Source: Bergeyella porcorum
GTDB lineage: Bacteria; Bacteroidota; Bacteroidia; Flavobacteriales; Weeksellaceae
DNA: 64,000 bases
NCBI RefSeq assembly: GCF_042427575.1
Contig: NZ_JBHMFD010000002.1
Span: forward strand, 62,001-126,000
Direction of reading: 5' to 3'
This document shows positions 54,501-62,878 of this stretch, piece by piece. Position 1 is the stretch's first letter. Each line of letters begins with the position of its first letter. Below the pieces are notes generated by a model. The model made no database searches. It saw nothing but the letters and a program-made list of their open reading frames with translations, and had not been told where the DNA came from. The position numbers and the translations under genes were made by a program.

Positions 54501-56230
54501 TCACTCTGAAACTCCTCTGGAATATCAAATTTTGGAAGTAAAACATCGCGTTTTAAAGTATAAGGAGAGAATTTACCCAAAAATTCTTCATAAGCATCAA
54601 AGGCATCTGGATAGTTTCTGAATGCTTGCTTTAGTTCTGCCTCGCTTTTGATGTAAAACTCTGTAGATGGCAAACCTCTTCGTTTTCCAAATCCTTTACC
54701 CACAGGGGTTGAAAGCTTTTCTCCATCTTTGATACAATAGAGAATATCTTGAATATTGGCATCAGATTTTTCGGTATAAAATGTTTCGTTCTGAGCCAGA
54801 ATTTTAACCTCATATTTATCCGCAAAGCTCAATAGCACGCCATTAACGTACTCTTCCTCATCTATACCGTGATTCTGAATTTGCACATAAAAATCTTCTC
54901 CAAAAGTATCTTTCCACCATTTAAAAAGTTCCTCGCCTTTCTGCTCTCCAAATTCCAAAATCGTATTAGGAATATCCCCAAAGGTACCTGCTGTAAGGGC
55001 GATAACATCTTCTTTATACTCCGCAATCATCGCTCTGGAAATCCTCGGTACACCGAAATAAAATCCGTTTACATAGCCCAAACTGGAAAGTTTTGCTAAA
55101 TTTTTGTAACCATTAAAATTTTTTGCCAAAAGCACCACCTGCGTTCTTCGGTCGGGATCGTCTTTGGTAAATTGTTTTTGCTCTGGACGATCTGAAATAT
55201 AAAATTCACACCCCAAAATCGGGATTAATTCTTTCTGAGGTTCTGGTTGCTCAAAAGCTTTACCTTCCTCCTCTGCTTTCTGTTTTTCTTCCAAATAAGC
55301 TTGGTATTCCTTTTTCAGTCCTCCATTGGTTTTTTCCACCTCCGAAATAAATTTGAAGGCTCCCATCATATTCCCCAAATCTACCATTCCTACGGCTGGA
55401 AAACCGCTTTTGGTAGCTTTTTTCACTAAATCTGAAATACTGGTAGATGCTTGCAAAGAGGAGTAAATACTGTGATTGTGAAAATTGAAATACGCTCCCA
55501 GCTCCACATCGGAAGTGTCGCCAAAATCGTGTTTTTTCTTCTTTTTGGAATCGGCAACCTGCCTACGGATAACAATACCAAAGGGCTTGATGGGATTAGG
55601 ATTTTCCGCTCTAAACTGCGTTACCAAATCCTCGCTAATCTTTAAATCCGAAGCGTTGATAACGCCTATCCTCAACATTTCAAAAAAAACCTGAGCAGTA
55701 GCATTCACATCGGCAGCAGCATTGTGAGCTTCATCAAATTTATAGCCATAAAGCTTCTCAAAAATCTCTTCCAATTTGGGTGGTTTCAGCCTTCCACTAT
55801 TCCCCTGCGGAATCCCCACATACTCCGTACCTAGGAGCATTGTATCCGCCTTGGGCAATTCTTGCAATGGATTTTCTATATTTTTCCGATGAAATTCGGC
55901 TCCGATGATTTTATAATCAAACTCTACATTTTGTCCCACCCCAAATTTTGCCCTCTGCAAAACGGCTTTAAACTCTTCCAATACATCCTGCAAATCTCGC
56001 CCTTCCTCTTGGGCAATCTTGGTGGTAATCCCGTGGATTCTAGAAGCATTGAAGGGAATATCATAGCCTTCTGGCCTTATAATATAATCCTGATTTTCAA
56101 TTAATTTTCCGTTTTCATCGTGCAGTTGCCAAGCAATCTGCACCATTCTTGGCCAGTTGTCAGAATCGGTAATAGGGGCGTCAAAACTTCGGGGTAATCC
56201 CGTGGTTTCTGTGTCAAAAACTAAATACAT
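51599..56230 (-). CDS. dnaE: DNA polymerase III alpha subunit fused to a DnaQ-like exonuclease
   Basis: 1543 aa, longer than ordinary DnaE (~1160) because an N-terminal DEDDh exonuclease of about 180 residues is fused: FDTETTGLPR (ExoI), VGQNVEFDYKII (ExoII) and HNAAADVNATAQ (ExoIII with His). PHP domain begins FNFHNHSIYSSL near residue 248. Polymerase: GPGRGSAAGSAV, catalytic PDIDIDFDD near residue 693, DFLG near 857, then helix-hairpin-helix and OB domain (VAGLITEYTVRDSKNSGEKV). The fused proofreading domain is characteristic of flavobacteria. No other gene of the holoenzyme is here. Confidence 0.96.
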   Translation of the reverse strand: MYLVFDTETTGLPRSFDAPITDSDNWPRMVQIAWQLHDENGKLIENQDYIIRPEGYDIPFNASRIHGITTKIAQEEGRDLQDVLEEFKAVLQRAKFGVGQNVEFDYKIIGAEFHRKNIENPLQELPKADTMLLGTEYVGIPQGNSGRLKPPKLEEIFEKLYGYKFDEAHNAAADVNATAQVFFEMLRIGVINASDLKISEDLVTQFRAENPNPIKPFGIVIRRQVADSKKKKKHDFGDTSDVELGAYFNFHNHSIYSSLQASTSISDLVKKATKSGFPAVGMVDLGNMMGAFKFISEVEKTNGGLKKEYQAYLEEKQKAEEEGKAFEQPEPQKELIPILGCEFYISDRPEQKQFTKDDPDRRTQVVLLAKNFNGYKNLAKLSSLGYVNGFYFGVPRISRAMIAEYKEDVIALTAGTFGDIPNTILEFGEQKGEELFKWWKDTFGEDFYVQIQNHGIDEEEYVNGVLLSFADKYEVKILAQNETFYTEKSDANIQDILYCIKDGEKLSTPVGKGFGKRRGLPSTEFYIKSEAELKQAFRNYPDAFDAYEEFLGKFSPYTLKRDVLLPKFDIPEEFQSEEDLKDGGKRGENAYLRHLTYEGARVKYDEITPAIEERLDFELEVIANTGYPGYFLIVQDFCNEARKMGVSVGPGRGSAAGSAVAYCIGITNVDPIKYDLLFERFLNPERISMPDIDIDFDDEGRDRVIKWVIEKYGKTNVAQIITYSVLGGKSAIKDAGRVLDVSIPDTNNIAKLIPPSPGMNIAKAFSKYEKLAPEDKVLVDEMKAILDNEGDARHEVLAAAQKMEGAIRNTGIHACGVIITPEDISNLVPITIAAKDADIIVSQFDNSVAESAGLLKMDFLGLRTLTIIKDAIKLIKANHGVEIIPDDIPLDDEKTYQLFQEGRTVGIFQYESPGMQKYMRELKPTVFADLIAMNALYRPGPIKYIPNFINRKHGIEEIVYDLPENEEYLAETYGITVYQEQVMLLSQKLANFTKGEADTLRKAMGKKQKDVLDKMYPKFLEGGKKNNLDEEKLNKIWKDWEAFAEYAFNKSHSTCYALIAYHTAYLKANYPAEYMASVMTHNLNNTKQITMFMEDCKNMGVDVLGPDVNESQYEFAVNDKGQIRFGLGAIKGIGEGPSEAIVEARKEGRFQSIFEFFEKIPSSQINKRVVESLVVAGAFDEIDQYHRAQYFDIDTSGKTNIEKLLRYGQSFQESKNEMENSLFADFADEVRIEYPKINPAPEWPNMHKLNKEKDIIGFYLSAHPLDEFKYQFQFIQGGLSRKEVLEGKKEEELPVEQVLAPVEDDDAVEEVVDMEFSEGDEAMEEKPIKNVEAKGNFNFLNLDEIDAFRDKTFGAEQIKLYQEIKDYKEQRKFNDNAKEYMVAGLITEYTVRDSKNSGEKVAYVTLEDYSGSYSFRLGDRDYLRLRDKLDVQRFVILKVKFTISKDGRVFLNVTDVIELKEAFEKYARSISVVMELQELRPKDLKFFSEIFDEYQGQHKLHFYIKNPDDDKHIELTSLRKYVDINSEFLTHFGQDGLYTFFLN

Positions 56231-56458
56231 TTCGGAGTAGAATTTGATTTATTTTCGTCTAATTTCCTTGGGTGGAAATCGTGGTTTTACAATTAAAGTG
56301 TAAAGATAAATCAAAAAAAAATCAAAAAAAAATTGGATTTTTACGATACCCATATAAATCTATACCTCAATTACTTATAGTTCATTTAGAATATGATTGA
56401 TAAAAAGTTCATCCCTCGAAAAACTTCCTTAACACTTAACAATGGACTGTAAAACAAA

Positions 56459-56488
56459 ATGACACATCTACAATTGTAAATGTGCCAT
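56459..56488 (-). terminator. Terminator of tRNA-Arg
   Basis: ATGGCACATTTACAATTGTAAATGTGCCAT-type palindromic hairpin (30 nt, two mismatches) followed on the minus strand by TTTTG. Confidence 0.7.
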
Positions 56489-56493
56489 CATCG

Positions 56494-56565
56494 TAGCCGC
56501 AGAAGGACTCGAACCCTCACTGACGGAGCCGAAATCCGTAGTTCTATCCATTAAACTATGCAGCC
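56494..56565 (-). tRNA. tRNA-Arg (TCG)
   Basis: 72 nt on the minus strand. Acceptor GGCTGCA pairs with TGCGGCT (two wobbles); anticodon stem ACGGA/TCCGT, loop TTTCGGC giving TCG; T arm GAGGG-TTCGAGT-CCTTC. CCA is not encoded. No integrase or attachment duplicate is near it. Confidence 0.9.
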
Positions 56566-56576
56566 TACTTATAGAT

Positions 56577-58349
56577 TTAGAAAGTAATCTTTACACCTCC
56601 CAAAATCTGAGCTCCAAGAACTTTATAACCCTTGAAACGCTCATACTTCTGATGGGTAAGATTGTTTCCGAGTGCAAAAATACTGAAATTTTTGTGAACT
56701 TTATACTCTGCTGAGAGATTAAAATCTGCATAAGCCGAAATTTTTTCGTTAGCCTGCTCCGTAGATGTATAATTACCTGGTACAACCAAAGACTCTGTAA
56801 TGCTGAAAGTGTTGGTGGTACGCTGCCCCATTAGGAAGCCTTTAAATCCTAAGTGTAATTTCTTATCTAGCATCGTGTACTGAGCTCCTAAACTTCCTTT
56901 CAGCAATGGGCGATTGAGAATTTTACTGTAGTTGTCCAATTGATATTGGGTATAATTAACCTCCGCTTCCAACACCAAATTTGCCAATGGGAAATACTGT
57001 ACACTTCCATTGATGGAGTTAATTTTTCCATTGTCGTAAACAGCAGAAAAGGTATTGGCAAAATTATAAGCAGAACGGTTGAGCGTAGCGATATCATCAA
57101 ACAATCCATTAGCTTTATAGAACATTATATGGTTCACTTTGCTAAAACCTGCATTAAAATCATACTTCAGATTCTCGCTGATGTCTCCTTTCATTCCGAA
57201 GTAAAAATGATATTTAGTCTCCGTAGGACGAATCATCTGGTCTGATACCAAAAATGGATTTTCTTGCAACATAGATGCGTAAGAGTTGAGTTTTAAACCT
57301 CCATCTACACCTGCATAAAATTTGAATTTCTCGCTGGCGGCATAGAGGGCTTCAGCCCTTGGAAACCAATACACTCTATTATTCCTCTCCTCATTTGCCA
57401 GTTGCAAGCCATTGTATTTCCCACTAAACAGAGAGATTTCTGAACCGAGCATTAGGTAAGATTCTCCTTTAAAGAAAGTCACTTTAGGTGTAAAATCTGT
57501 ACTGAAAATCTTGCTATTATTTTGGTTTAAAAGGGAAAAATTCGAGGTTAGATATTCTACGCCCACCCCTAAATCAGCATTCATAGTAACCTCATCTATA
57601 GGCAATTCTACCGCGTGCTTGGAGAAATTTCCCAGAATAGACACTTGATTTTCTTTAGCCTTAAAATGGTCACCCAAAAAGGAACTCTTCACTCTAATAT
57701 CATTCAGAAGGTTATTGGAGTAAAAATCATAATAACCATTCACCTGAAATTGATGGGTCTTTTGCGTTAAGTCTATACTAGAAGCTGGTTGTAAAGCATA
57801 GATGCCATAGTAGTTATAATCGTTCAGTTGGTATTCTGCATCAAGGTTAAATTTCCCCTGCTCACCATACGATGTTAAAAACGCTCCCACGGAACCTTGT
57901 TGCTGCTGAGAGGACCAAGGATAATCTTTTTTCAATCCTTGAGTGGAAAGATAATGGACATTAGCCCCTACCTCCATTTTATTTTCTAAAACAGTAGAAA
58001 TATTGCCATCTGCCAAAAATCTACCATAATTACCATACCCTACACGGAAATATTTTTTTTGAAAATTAGCATCAAACTGCGGTGCAATATCTTCCCCCTG
58101 TATGGTAGAGGTTTTAAAATCTGAAGCTGCAGGGACATTGGTAATCTCATACTCCACTGGCACAGCAGATTTTTCCTCTGGAGGATAGTTTTTGATGCTT
58201 TCTACCGATGTTTTTTTCTTTTCTATTTTTTTCACTTCTGGAATGCGTTTTTTATCAAGAATTAAACGCTCCTCTTGGATTTGAGAAAATGCCAATGTAG
58301 AGGATGCCAGCATTCCCAATCCTAATATTTTTATGGTATATTGATTCAT
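56577..58349 (-). CDS. TonB-receptor-like outer membrane barrel, no plug domain
   Basis: 590 aa. Signal peptide MNQYTIKILGLGMLASSTLAFS, a Lys-rich spacer, then a ~500-residue strand-rich barrel (KYFRVGYGNYGRFL, FNLDAEYQLNDYNYYG) ending KVLGAQILGGVKITF with a C-terminal Phe. The ISA-LGNNLTHQKYERFKGY-type segment is like the end of TonB-dependent receptors, but there is no plug or TonB box. Just 43 nt downstream of the TPR gene; the pair is conserved in Bacteroidetes. Confidence 0.8.
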   Translation of the reverse strand: MNQYTIKILGLGMLASSTLAFSQIQEERLILDKKRIPEVKKIEKKKTSVESIKNYPPEEKSAVPVEYEITNVPAASDFKTSTIQGEDIAPQFDANFQKKYFRVGYGNYGRFLADGNISTVLENKMEVGANVHYLSTQGLKKDYPWSSQQQQGSVGAFLTSYGEQGKFNLDAEYQLNDYNYYGIYALQPASSIDLTQKTHQFQVNGYYDFYSNNLLNDIRVKSSFLGDHFKAKENQVSILGNFSKHAVELPIDEVTMNADLGVGVEYLTSNFSLLNQNNSKIFSTDFTPKVTFFKGESYLMLGSEISLFSGKYNGLQLANEERNNRVYWFPRAEALYAASEKFKFYAGVDGGLKLNSYASMLQENPFLVSDQMIRPTETKYHFYFGMKGDISENLKYDFNAGFSKVNHIMFYKANGLFDDIATLNRSAYNFANTFSAVYDNGKINSINGSVQYFPLANLVLEAEVNYTQYQLDNYSKILNRPLLKGSLGAQYTMLDKKLHLGFKGFLMGQRTTNTFSITESLVVPGNYTSTEQANEKISAYADFNLSAEYKVHKNFSIFALGNNLTHQKYERFKGYKVLGAQILGGVKITF

Positions 58350-58392
58350 TTCTTAGATTGATTCTGAAAACATTAATATTAATTTCCGCTAA

Positions 58393-61353
58393 TTACTTAA
58401 TCTGTTTTTTAACTTCTTTTGCCTCCGCTACCACATCTGGAAAGTCCTGATAATTGGCTATAATTTGGTCTGCGGTATAGCTGGCTTGGTAATTATCTTT
58501 CAGTCCTATATAGTTTTTTGCCATTACCACCAAAGCTTTAGCTCCCCAATATTGCTCGGAAGCGTAGTTGTTTGCCAATTTGAAAACGGTTTCATTGGAA
58601 GATTTAAACGCTTTGGCTTTATTTTGATAAAAAGCTTTGGCATAAAGAGCCTCTGCTGCCACCTCCGTGTTAGAAGATTTTTCCAAAGAGGCATAAGCGG
58701 CTTGGGCTTCTTTATCCTTCTTGCTGTTCATCAGGCTTCTTGCCTTTATTACCTTAGCACTTTCCAATATCGCCACCGAGTTTTTAGAGTTGCTCAATAC
58801 CATATCAGCATATTTCTCTGCTTGGGCAAAATTCTTTTCTTCGGCGAAAAGCTTCATCAGTTCCACCTGAGCAAAACCTCGCAAGGCGATATCCGAAGAA
58901 TTGGCTAGAAGCATAAGGTATTTCTTTGCCGAAGTGCCATCTCCCTGTGCCAGATAAATCTGAGCCATTCTGGTCTGAGCTTCCTCTTGATAATCATTGG
59001 CTACCGCCGCCACTTCTTGTAATACCAATAAGGCTTTGGCATTATTTTTTGTTTGATAATAGCTTTCTCCCAATTCATACTGAGCCTGATAAAGCCCTTC
59101 ACCTGTTGGGTTTTGGCTCAAATATTTTTCATACAGCGGAATGGCATTTTTATAATCTTTCTTTGCAAACCATTGTTTAGCCGTAGAAAGATGGATTTCA
59201 TCTATTTCCGAAGTGTTGATTTTCACGCCCATACTCTTAGCAAATGCCTGATACCCTGCAGCATCGCCATTCTTGGCATAGATAGGCTTCGCTGCCTGAA
59301 CCACTTTGGTAGCATACGCCGTGTTTTTATACTGATTACCCAATATTTTCAGTTCAGATAGGGCTTTTTCGGTTTGGTTTTGGTCAATATAATTTTGTAC
59401 GCGATAGATTTGTGCATTGGCTACCAAATCATTATCAGAACTTTGCTTGATAACTTTATCAAAATAGGCGTTGGAAGATGCAAAATCGTCATTAGAAGCG
59501 TAAGCTACTGCAATTTCATAGTTGGCATCATCTACATATTCAGAGTTAGGGTATTGGGAAATCAAGCTTTTTAAAGTTTCTATCTTCGCCACAGAATCTC
59601 CTTTGAATCCTAATGCCATTCCCTTTTGATACAGGGTATAATCTGCCACTTCCGTAGTTTTATCATAGATAGCAACGGCTTCGTTTAGCTGATTATTGGC
59701 ATAATAGGTATCCGCTAGACGCAGTTCTGCATCGGCTTTAAATTCTGTTTTAGGATTTTTTAAATAAGTTTTAAAAGCTTGCTGTGCCGCTTCAAACTTT
59801 CCTGATTTAAAGTAAGCATAGCCCAAATCATAATCCAATTGCTGGCGTTCTTCAAAATTTTCGTTTTTCAGTTTTTCAAACCTTACAATCGCCGATGGAT
59901 AGTTACCTTTCTGATAATAGGTCTGCCCGAGCCAATAGGTAGCTCTATTGTGGAAATCTTTATTGTGAAAAAATTCCAAACTTCTTAGAAAATACTGCTC
60001 TGCGGCATCAAAATTTCCTTTGTTAAACTCCTCGGTTCCTAGGAGGAATGACACCTCTTGATCCACTTTATCCAGCTCTGGCGTGGAATTGGGCAATCGG
60101 TCTATGGCGTCCAAAGTTCCCTTATAATCCCCAGAATACAAGTAAGATTTCACCAATAGCTGGTTCATTTCCTTACTTTTAGGACTATTAGGATACTTTA
60201 AAATATAAGATTGAATCACATTGGGAGCACTTTCAAATGGATTTCCGAGGTCATAACTTAGCTTGGCATATTGCTCGTGGGCGAGTTGCTGCACATTTTT
60301 GTCATAATCCATCTGATGGGCGGAGCGAAATGCCGATAAGGCTTCTTGTTTTTTATTGGTCTGAAGGTAAGCATTCCCCAACTGATAATACGCATTTTGT
60401 GCCGTAGCCGATTGGCTGTTTATCAACTGATTGTAATAAGAAACAGCCTCTTCATACTTCTGTAATTGTGCGGCTACAAAGCCCATTTCATACAAATCAC
60501 TTTCCGAAGGTGCCGTTTGCTTGTCTAGATAGTTTTTAAGGTGTGGATATGCTGAAGCGTAATCCGATTTCATAAAATAACTTTCCCCGATAATCTTATG
60601 AACCTCTGCACGATAAGCCTCTGATATATCTTCATCCAGCAAAGCATTACCCTCTGCAATGGCCCTATCATAGTTTTTATCGTTATAATACATCTGCACA
60701 TAGTACGGACGCACCAGCTTGCTATACCTTTCCTCTTCTTTTATAGAATCAAAAAAACTGAAAGCTTTTTCATTGTCCCCATTGGCATAATGAAGATGTC
60801 CTAGCATATAGGCAATCTCCCCTTTATTTTGATTTTCAGAGTTTTGATATGCTTCTTCTAATGCTTCTATCGCTCCTTGAGAATCCCCCGTCATAAATTT
60901 AGCATAGCCTAGTTTTAGGATATACTCTGTATTTTCAGATTTGGAAAGTTCATATTGATTGATTTTTTGCAAGGTTTCCAAAGCTTTATTAAAATCTTTC
61001 TTCGCTAAATAATAATCTACCAAAGGAAGATTTGCCTGAGCGTAATAAGCCGAATTAGGATACTGCTTCATAAAAGCATCCAAACCTTGTTCCGCATTGT
61101 ATTTCTGCAAGATTACCCCAATCACATTATCAAAAAACTGTGCCGCTTCTTTCCTAGATTGGGATAAACTTTGATGGTAAAAATATTGCCGAGCGTACTC
61201 AAATTGGGAAGCATTATAGACTTTGGTTTGGTAAAGTTGCTCCGCCAGATGGTATCGGTAATCGTTTTTATTATTGAAATATTGAGATTGCTGTGCTTCT
61301 GCCGTCCCGAAATAGAAGGCTGCTACAGCCAAAATAATTTTCTTTGAATTCAT
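58393..61353 (-). CDS. Large secreted tetratricopeptide-repeat protein
   Basis: 986 aa. Signal peptide MNSKKIILAVAAFYFGTAEA, then some 20 TPR-like helical repeats (DYYLAKKDFNKALETLQKI, KAYFKSGKFEAAQQAFKTY-like, ATYWLGQTYYQKGNYPSAIV, YELGESYYQTKNNAKALLVL), resembling YbgF/BamD-type scaffolds in the periplasm. It probably binds or delivers partners of the adjacent barrel. ATG at 61353 fits the signal peptide; a TTG three codons upstream is ignored. Confidence 0.88.
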   Translation of the reverse strand: MNSKKIILAVAAFYFGTAEAQQSQYFNNKNDYRYHLAEQLYQTKVYNASQFEYARQYFYHQSLSQSRKEAAQFFDNVIGVILQKYNAEQGLDAFMKQYPNSAYYAQANLPLVDYYLAKKDFNKALETLQKINQYELSKSENTEYILKLGYAKFMTGDSQGAIEALEEAYQNSENQNKGEIAYMLGHLHYANGDNEKAFSFFDSIKEEERYSKLVRPYYVQMYYNDKNYDRAIAEGNALLDEDISEAYRAEVHKIIGESYFMKSDYASAYPHLKNYLDKQTAPSESDLYEMGFVAAQLQKYEEAVSYYNQLINSQSATAQNAYYQLGNAYLQTNKKQEALSAFRSAHQMDYDKNVQQLAHEQYAKLSYDLGNPFESAPNVIQSYILKYPNSPKSKEMNQLLVKSYLYSGDYKGTLDAIDRLPNSTPELDKVDQEVSFLLGTEEFNKGNFDAAEQYFLRSLEFFHNKDFHNRATYWLGQTYYQKGNYPSAIVRFEKLKNENFEERQQLDYDLGYAYFKSGKFEAAQQAFKTYLKNPKTEFKADAELRLADTYYANNQLNEAVAIYDKTTEVADYTLYQKGMALGFKGDSVAKIETLKSLISQYPNSEYVDDANYEIAVAYASNDDFASSNAYFDKVIKQSSDNDLVANAQIYRVQNYIDQNQTEKALSELKILGNQYKNTAYATKVVQAAKPIYAKNGDAAGYQAFAKSMGVKINTSEIDEIHLSTAKQWFAKKDYKNAIPLYEKYLSQNPTGEGLYQAQYELGESYYQTKNNAKALLVLQEVAAVANDYQEEAQTRMAQIYLAQGDGTSAKKYLMLLANSSDIALRGFAQVELMKLFAEEKNFAQAEKYADMVLSNSKNSVAILESAKVIKARSLMNSKKDKEAQAAYASLEKSSNTEVAAEALYAKAFYQNKAKAFKSSNETVFKLANNYASEQYWGAKALVVMAKNYIGLKDNYQASYTADQIIANYQDFPDVVAEAKEVKKQIK

Positions 61354-61435
61354 TCTACTCAATTGAAAAAATTAGTTCTAATTAAGCCAACGAAAATATA
61401 GAAAAGATATTGCTTTTGCAAGTCCGATTTTGGTT

Positions 61436-61583
61436 GGCAGTTGATAGTTGTCGGTTGATAGTCTTTGCTCTTTCTCTTGCTTCTTGCTTCAAAGAAGAAC
61501 AGCACTCAAAACTCAACACTTAGCACTTAAAATTGGTTGTTGGTTGCTGATTGTCGGTTGTCAGTTGTCAGTTGTCAGTTGAT
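61436..61583. repeat. Three heptamer arrays reaching into the RT gene
   Basis: 61436-61463: GGCAGTT GATAGTT then GTCGGTT GATAGTC. 61504-61531: ACTCAAA ACTCAAC then ACTTAGC ACTTAAA. 61535-61583: GGTTGTT, GGTTGCT, GATTGTC, GGTTGTC, AGTTGTC, AGTTGTC, AGTTGAT. The last covers the final codons and stop of the reverse transcriptase. 61464-61503 is C/T-rich. Confidence 0.85.
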
Positions 61584-62691
61584 GGTCTTGCTTTTTCTTC
61601 AAAAACTCAAAAGTAGATTTCATTTTCAAAAACAACACATCTTCCTTACCACGAATTTGCCCTACGAAATTAATATACCCCTCTAAACGATTAAGAAATT
61701 GAGACTGAGATGTACAACTTTTATACGATGAACCAAAATGTTTCTTTGTAGCATTTTCAATACCATTCATCTCCAAATCGCGAAGCATTGCTCTTATCTT
61801 TTTCAGCAATTTCCTATCAATATTCACTTTTTCATTCACCACCAAACCCGTTACTACCTGCTTCTGATACTTCGCTTTTTGATAAACTTTTTTATTATTA
61901 ACGATAAAGCCTTTACTCTCAATCAATGAAATGAGTTTTGACACTTTTTCCTCTGTAAAATAAGAATCAGATGAAAAGCTCAAATCATCCGCATATCGAG
62001 AATATGTCATCTCATTTTCAGATGAATAACGACTAAGAATAGCGTCTAATTCTAAGCAAATAAGATTAGAAATCACAGGCGAGGTAGGAGCTCCTGTGGG
62101 TAATTTTCCTTCAAAAATGGTGAAAAGTGTCATTGCCATTACAATAGGCTTAGGAAAGTTAAAATACGATGAGGAAAAAAAATCATACACCTGTTTCCCT
62201 GAAATATTTGAAAAAAAATCCTTCAAATCAATGTTAAGTAAATATTTTTTTCCAACATGCTGCTTTGCATTTTCAGCGATATTACAAAATCCTTTTATCT
62301 TATTAATATTCAATACAAAACCATAGGATTCTCTAGGTCTTATACACTCATAATATGCTTGTAAAAAATAACTTAACTTCGCTTGTGCAGCCTTCAAATA
62401 ACAATTAGGGGCATAAATTTCACGATTCCCATTTCGTTTTTTAGGAATTATGAATTTTTCATACTTAGGATAATTTACACTTATATTTAAAAATATGTCC
62501 GATATATTGAGAATTTTACAAAATTCATATTTAGTAGAAATGGATACAAAAAGAGCCGCATTGATTTCATAGCGTTTCATACCATTTAATACCTGAAAAT
62601 CAAAACTTTCACTTCTGTAATTCAGATACCAATACCACAAATCTTTTTTATGATTTTTTGCAAAATTTAGTATTTCATTAGGCGTTTTCAT
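61561..62691 (-). CDS. Retron reverse transcriptase
   Basis: 376 aa from ATG 62691. Reverse-transcribes the msd part of the retron RNA from the 2'-OH of an RNA guanosine. Motifs: IPKKRNGNREIYAP (82-95), retron hallmark NAxxH as NAKQH (141-145), catalytic DLKDFF (155-160), LPTGAPTSP (197-205), YADD (233-236), and retron hallmark VTG (280-282). ATG 62691 is taken because the longer frame to 62796 would run through the a2 and msd sequences of the upstream RNA. The last six codons and stop come from a heptamer array. Upstream are the RNA and a DnaB-like partner. Confidence 0.93.
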   Translation of the reverse strand: MKTPNEILNFAKNHKKDLWYWYLNYRSESFDFQVLNGMKRYEINAALFVSISTKYEFCKILNISDIFLNISVNYPKYEKFIIPKKRNGNREIYAPNCYLKAAQAKLSYFLQAYYECIRPRESYGFVLNINKIKGFCNIAENAKQHVGKKYLLNIDLKDFFSNISGKQVYDFFSSSYFNFPKPIVMAMTLFTIFEGKLPTGAPTSPVISNLICLELDAILSRYSSENEMTYSRYADDLSFSSDSYFTEEKVSKLISLIESKGFIVNNKKVYQKAKYQKQVVTGLVVNEKVNIDRKLLKKIRAMLRDLEMNGIENATKKHFGSSYKSCTSQSQFLNRLEGYINFVGQIRGKEDVLFLKMKSTFEFLKKKQDHQLTTDN

Positions 62692-62697
62692 AGCAAT

Positions 62698-62875
62698 AAA
62701 AAAAGAGCCGTTACCGATTATCTTTGATACGGATGGTCTATTTACCGATGTGCGAATACAATGAGTACGAGGTAAATAGACGAATTGCAAATCCATTTAC
62801 AAACGAATTGCGGAACACAATTCTAAATATCAATATTTGACATCATAATGCGTATGTAACGGCTCTCACTTTTTT
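62698..62875 (-). ncRNA. Candidate retron msr-msd RNA
   Basis: Minus strand. Ends are 11-bp perfect inverted repeats: a1 at 62856-62866 (AGAGCCGTTAC) and a2 at 62704-62714 (GTAACGGCTCT), with A6/T7 runs that extend the pairing. Inside lie msr-like hairpins at 62825-62838 (AAATA-TTGA-TATTT) and 62805-62823 (GAATTG, loop TGTTCCG, CAATTC), then an msd-like perfect 10-bp stem (62771-62780 with 62737-62746) around a 24-nt loop. It lies in the 187 nt between the DnaB-like stop and the RT ATG, which starts 12 nt after a2. The priming G is not fixed; G62851 is a candidate. Confidence 0.85.
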
Positions 62876-62878
62876 ATA

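Noticed and set aside
56494..56565. tRNA-Arg as attachment site for an island
   Set aside because: No integrase, no duplicated tRNA end nearby, and the flanking genes are ordinary envelope and replication genes.
61561..62691. Group II intron or DGR reverse transcriptase
   Set aside because: NAxxH and VTG motifs with adjacent a1/a2 repeats are retron traits; no maturase or HNH domain, no intron RNA, no variable repeat or accessory Avd gene.
62692..62796. Longer RT start at 62796
   Set aside because: It would translate through retron repeat a2 and the msd stem; the ATG at 62691 directly follows a2.
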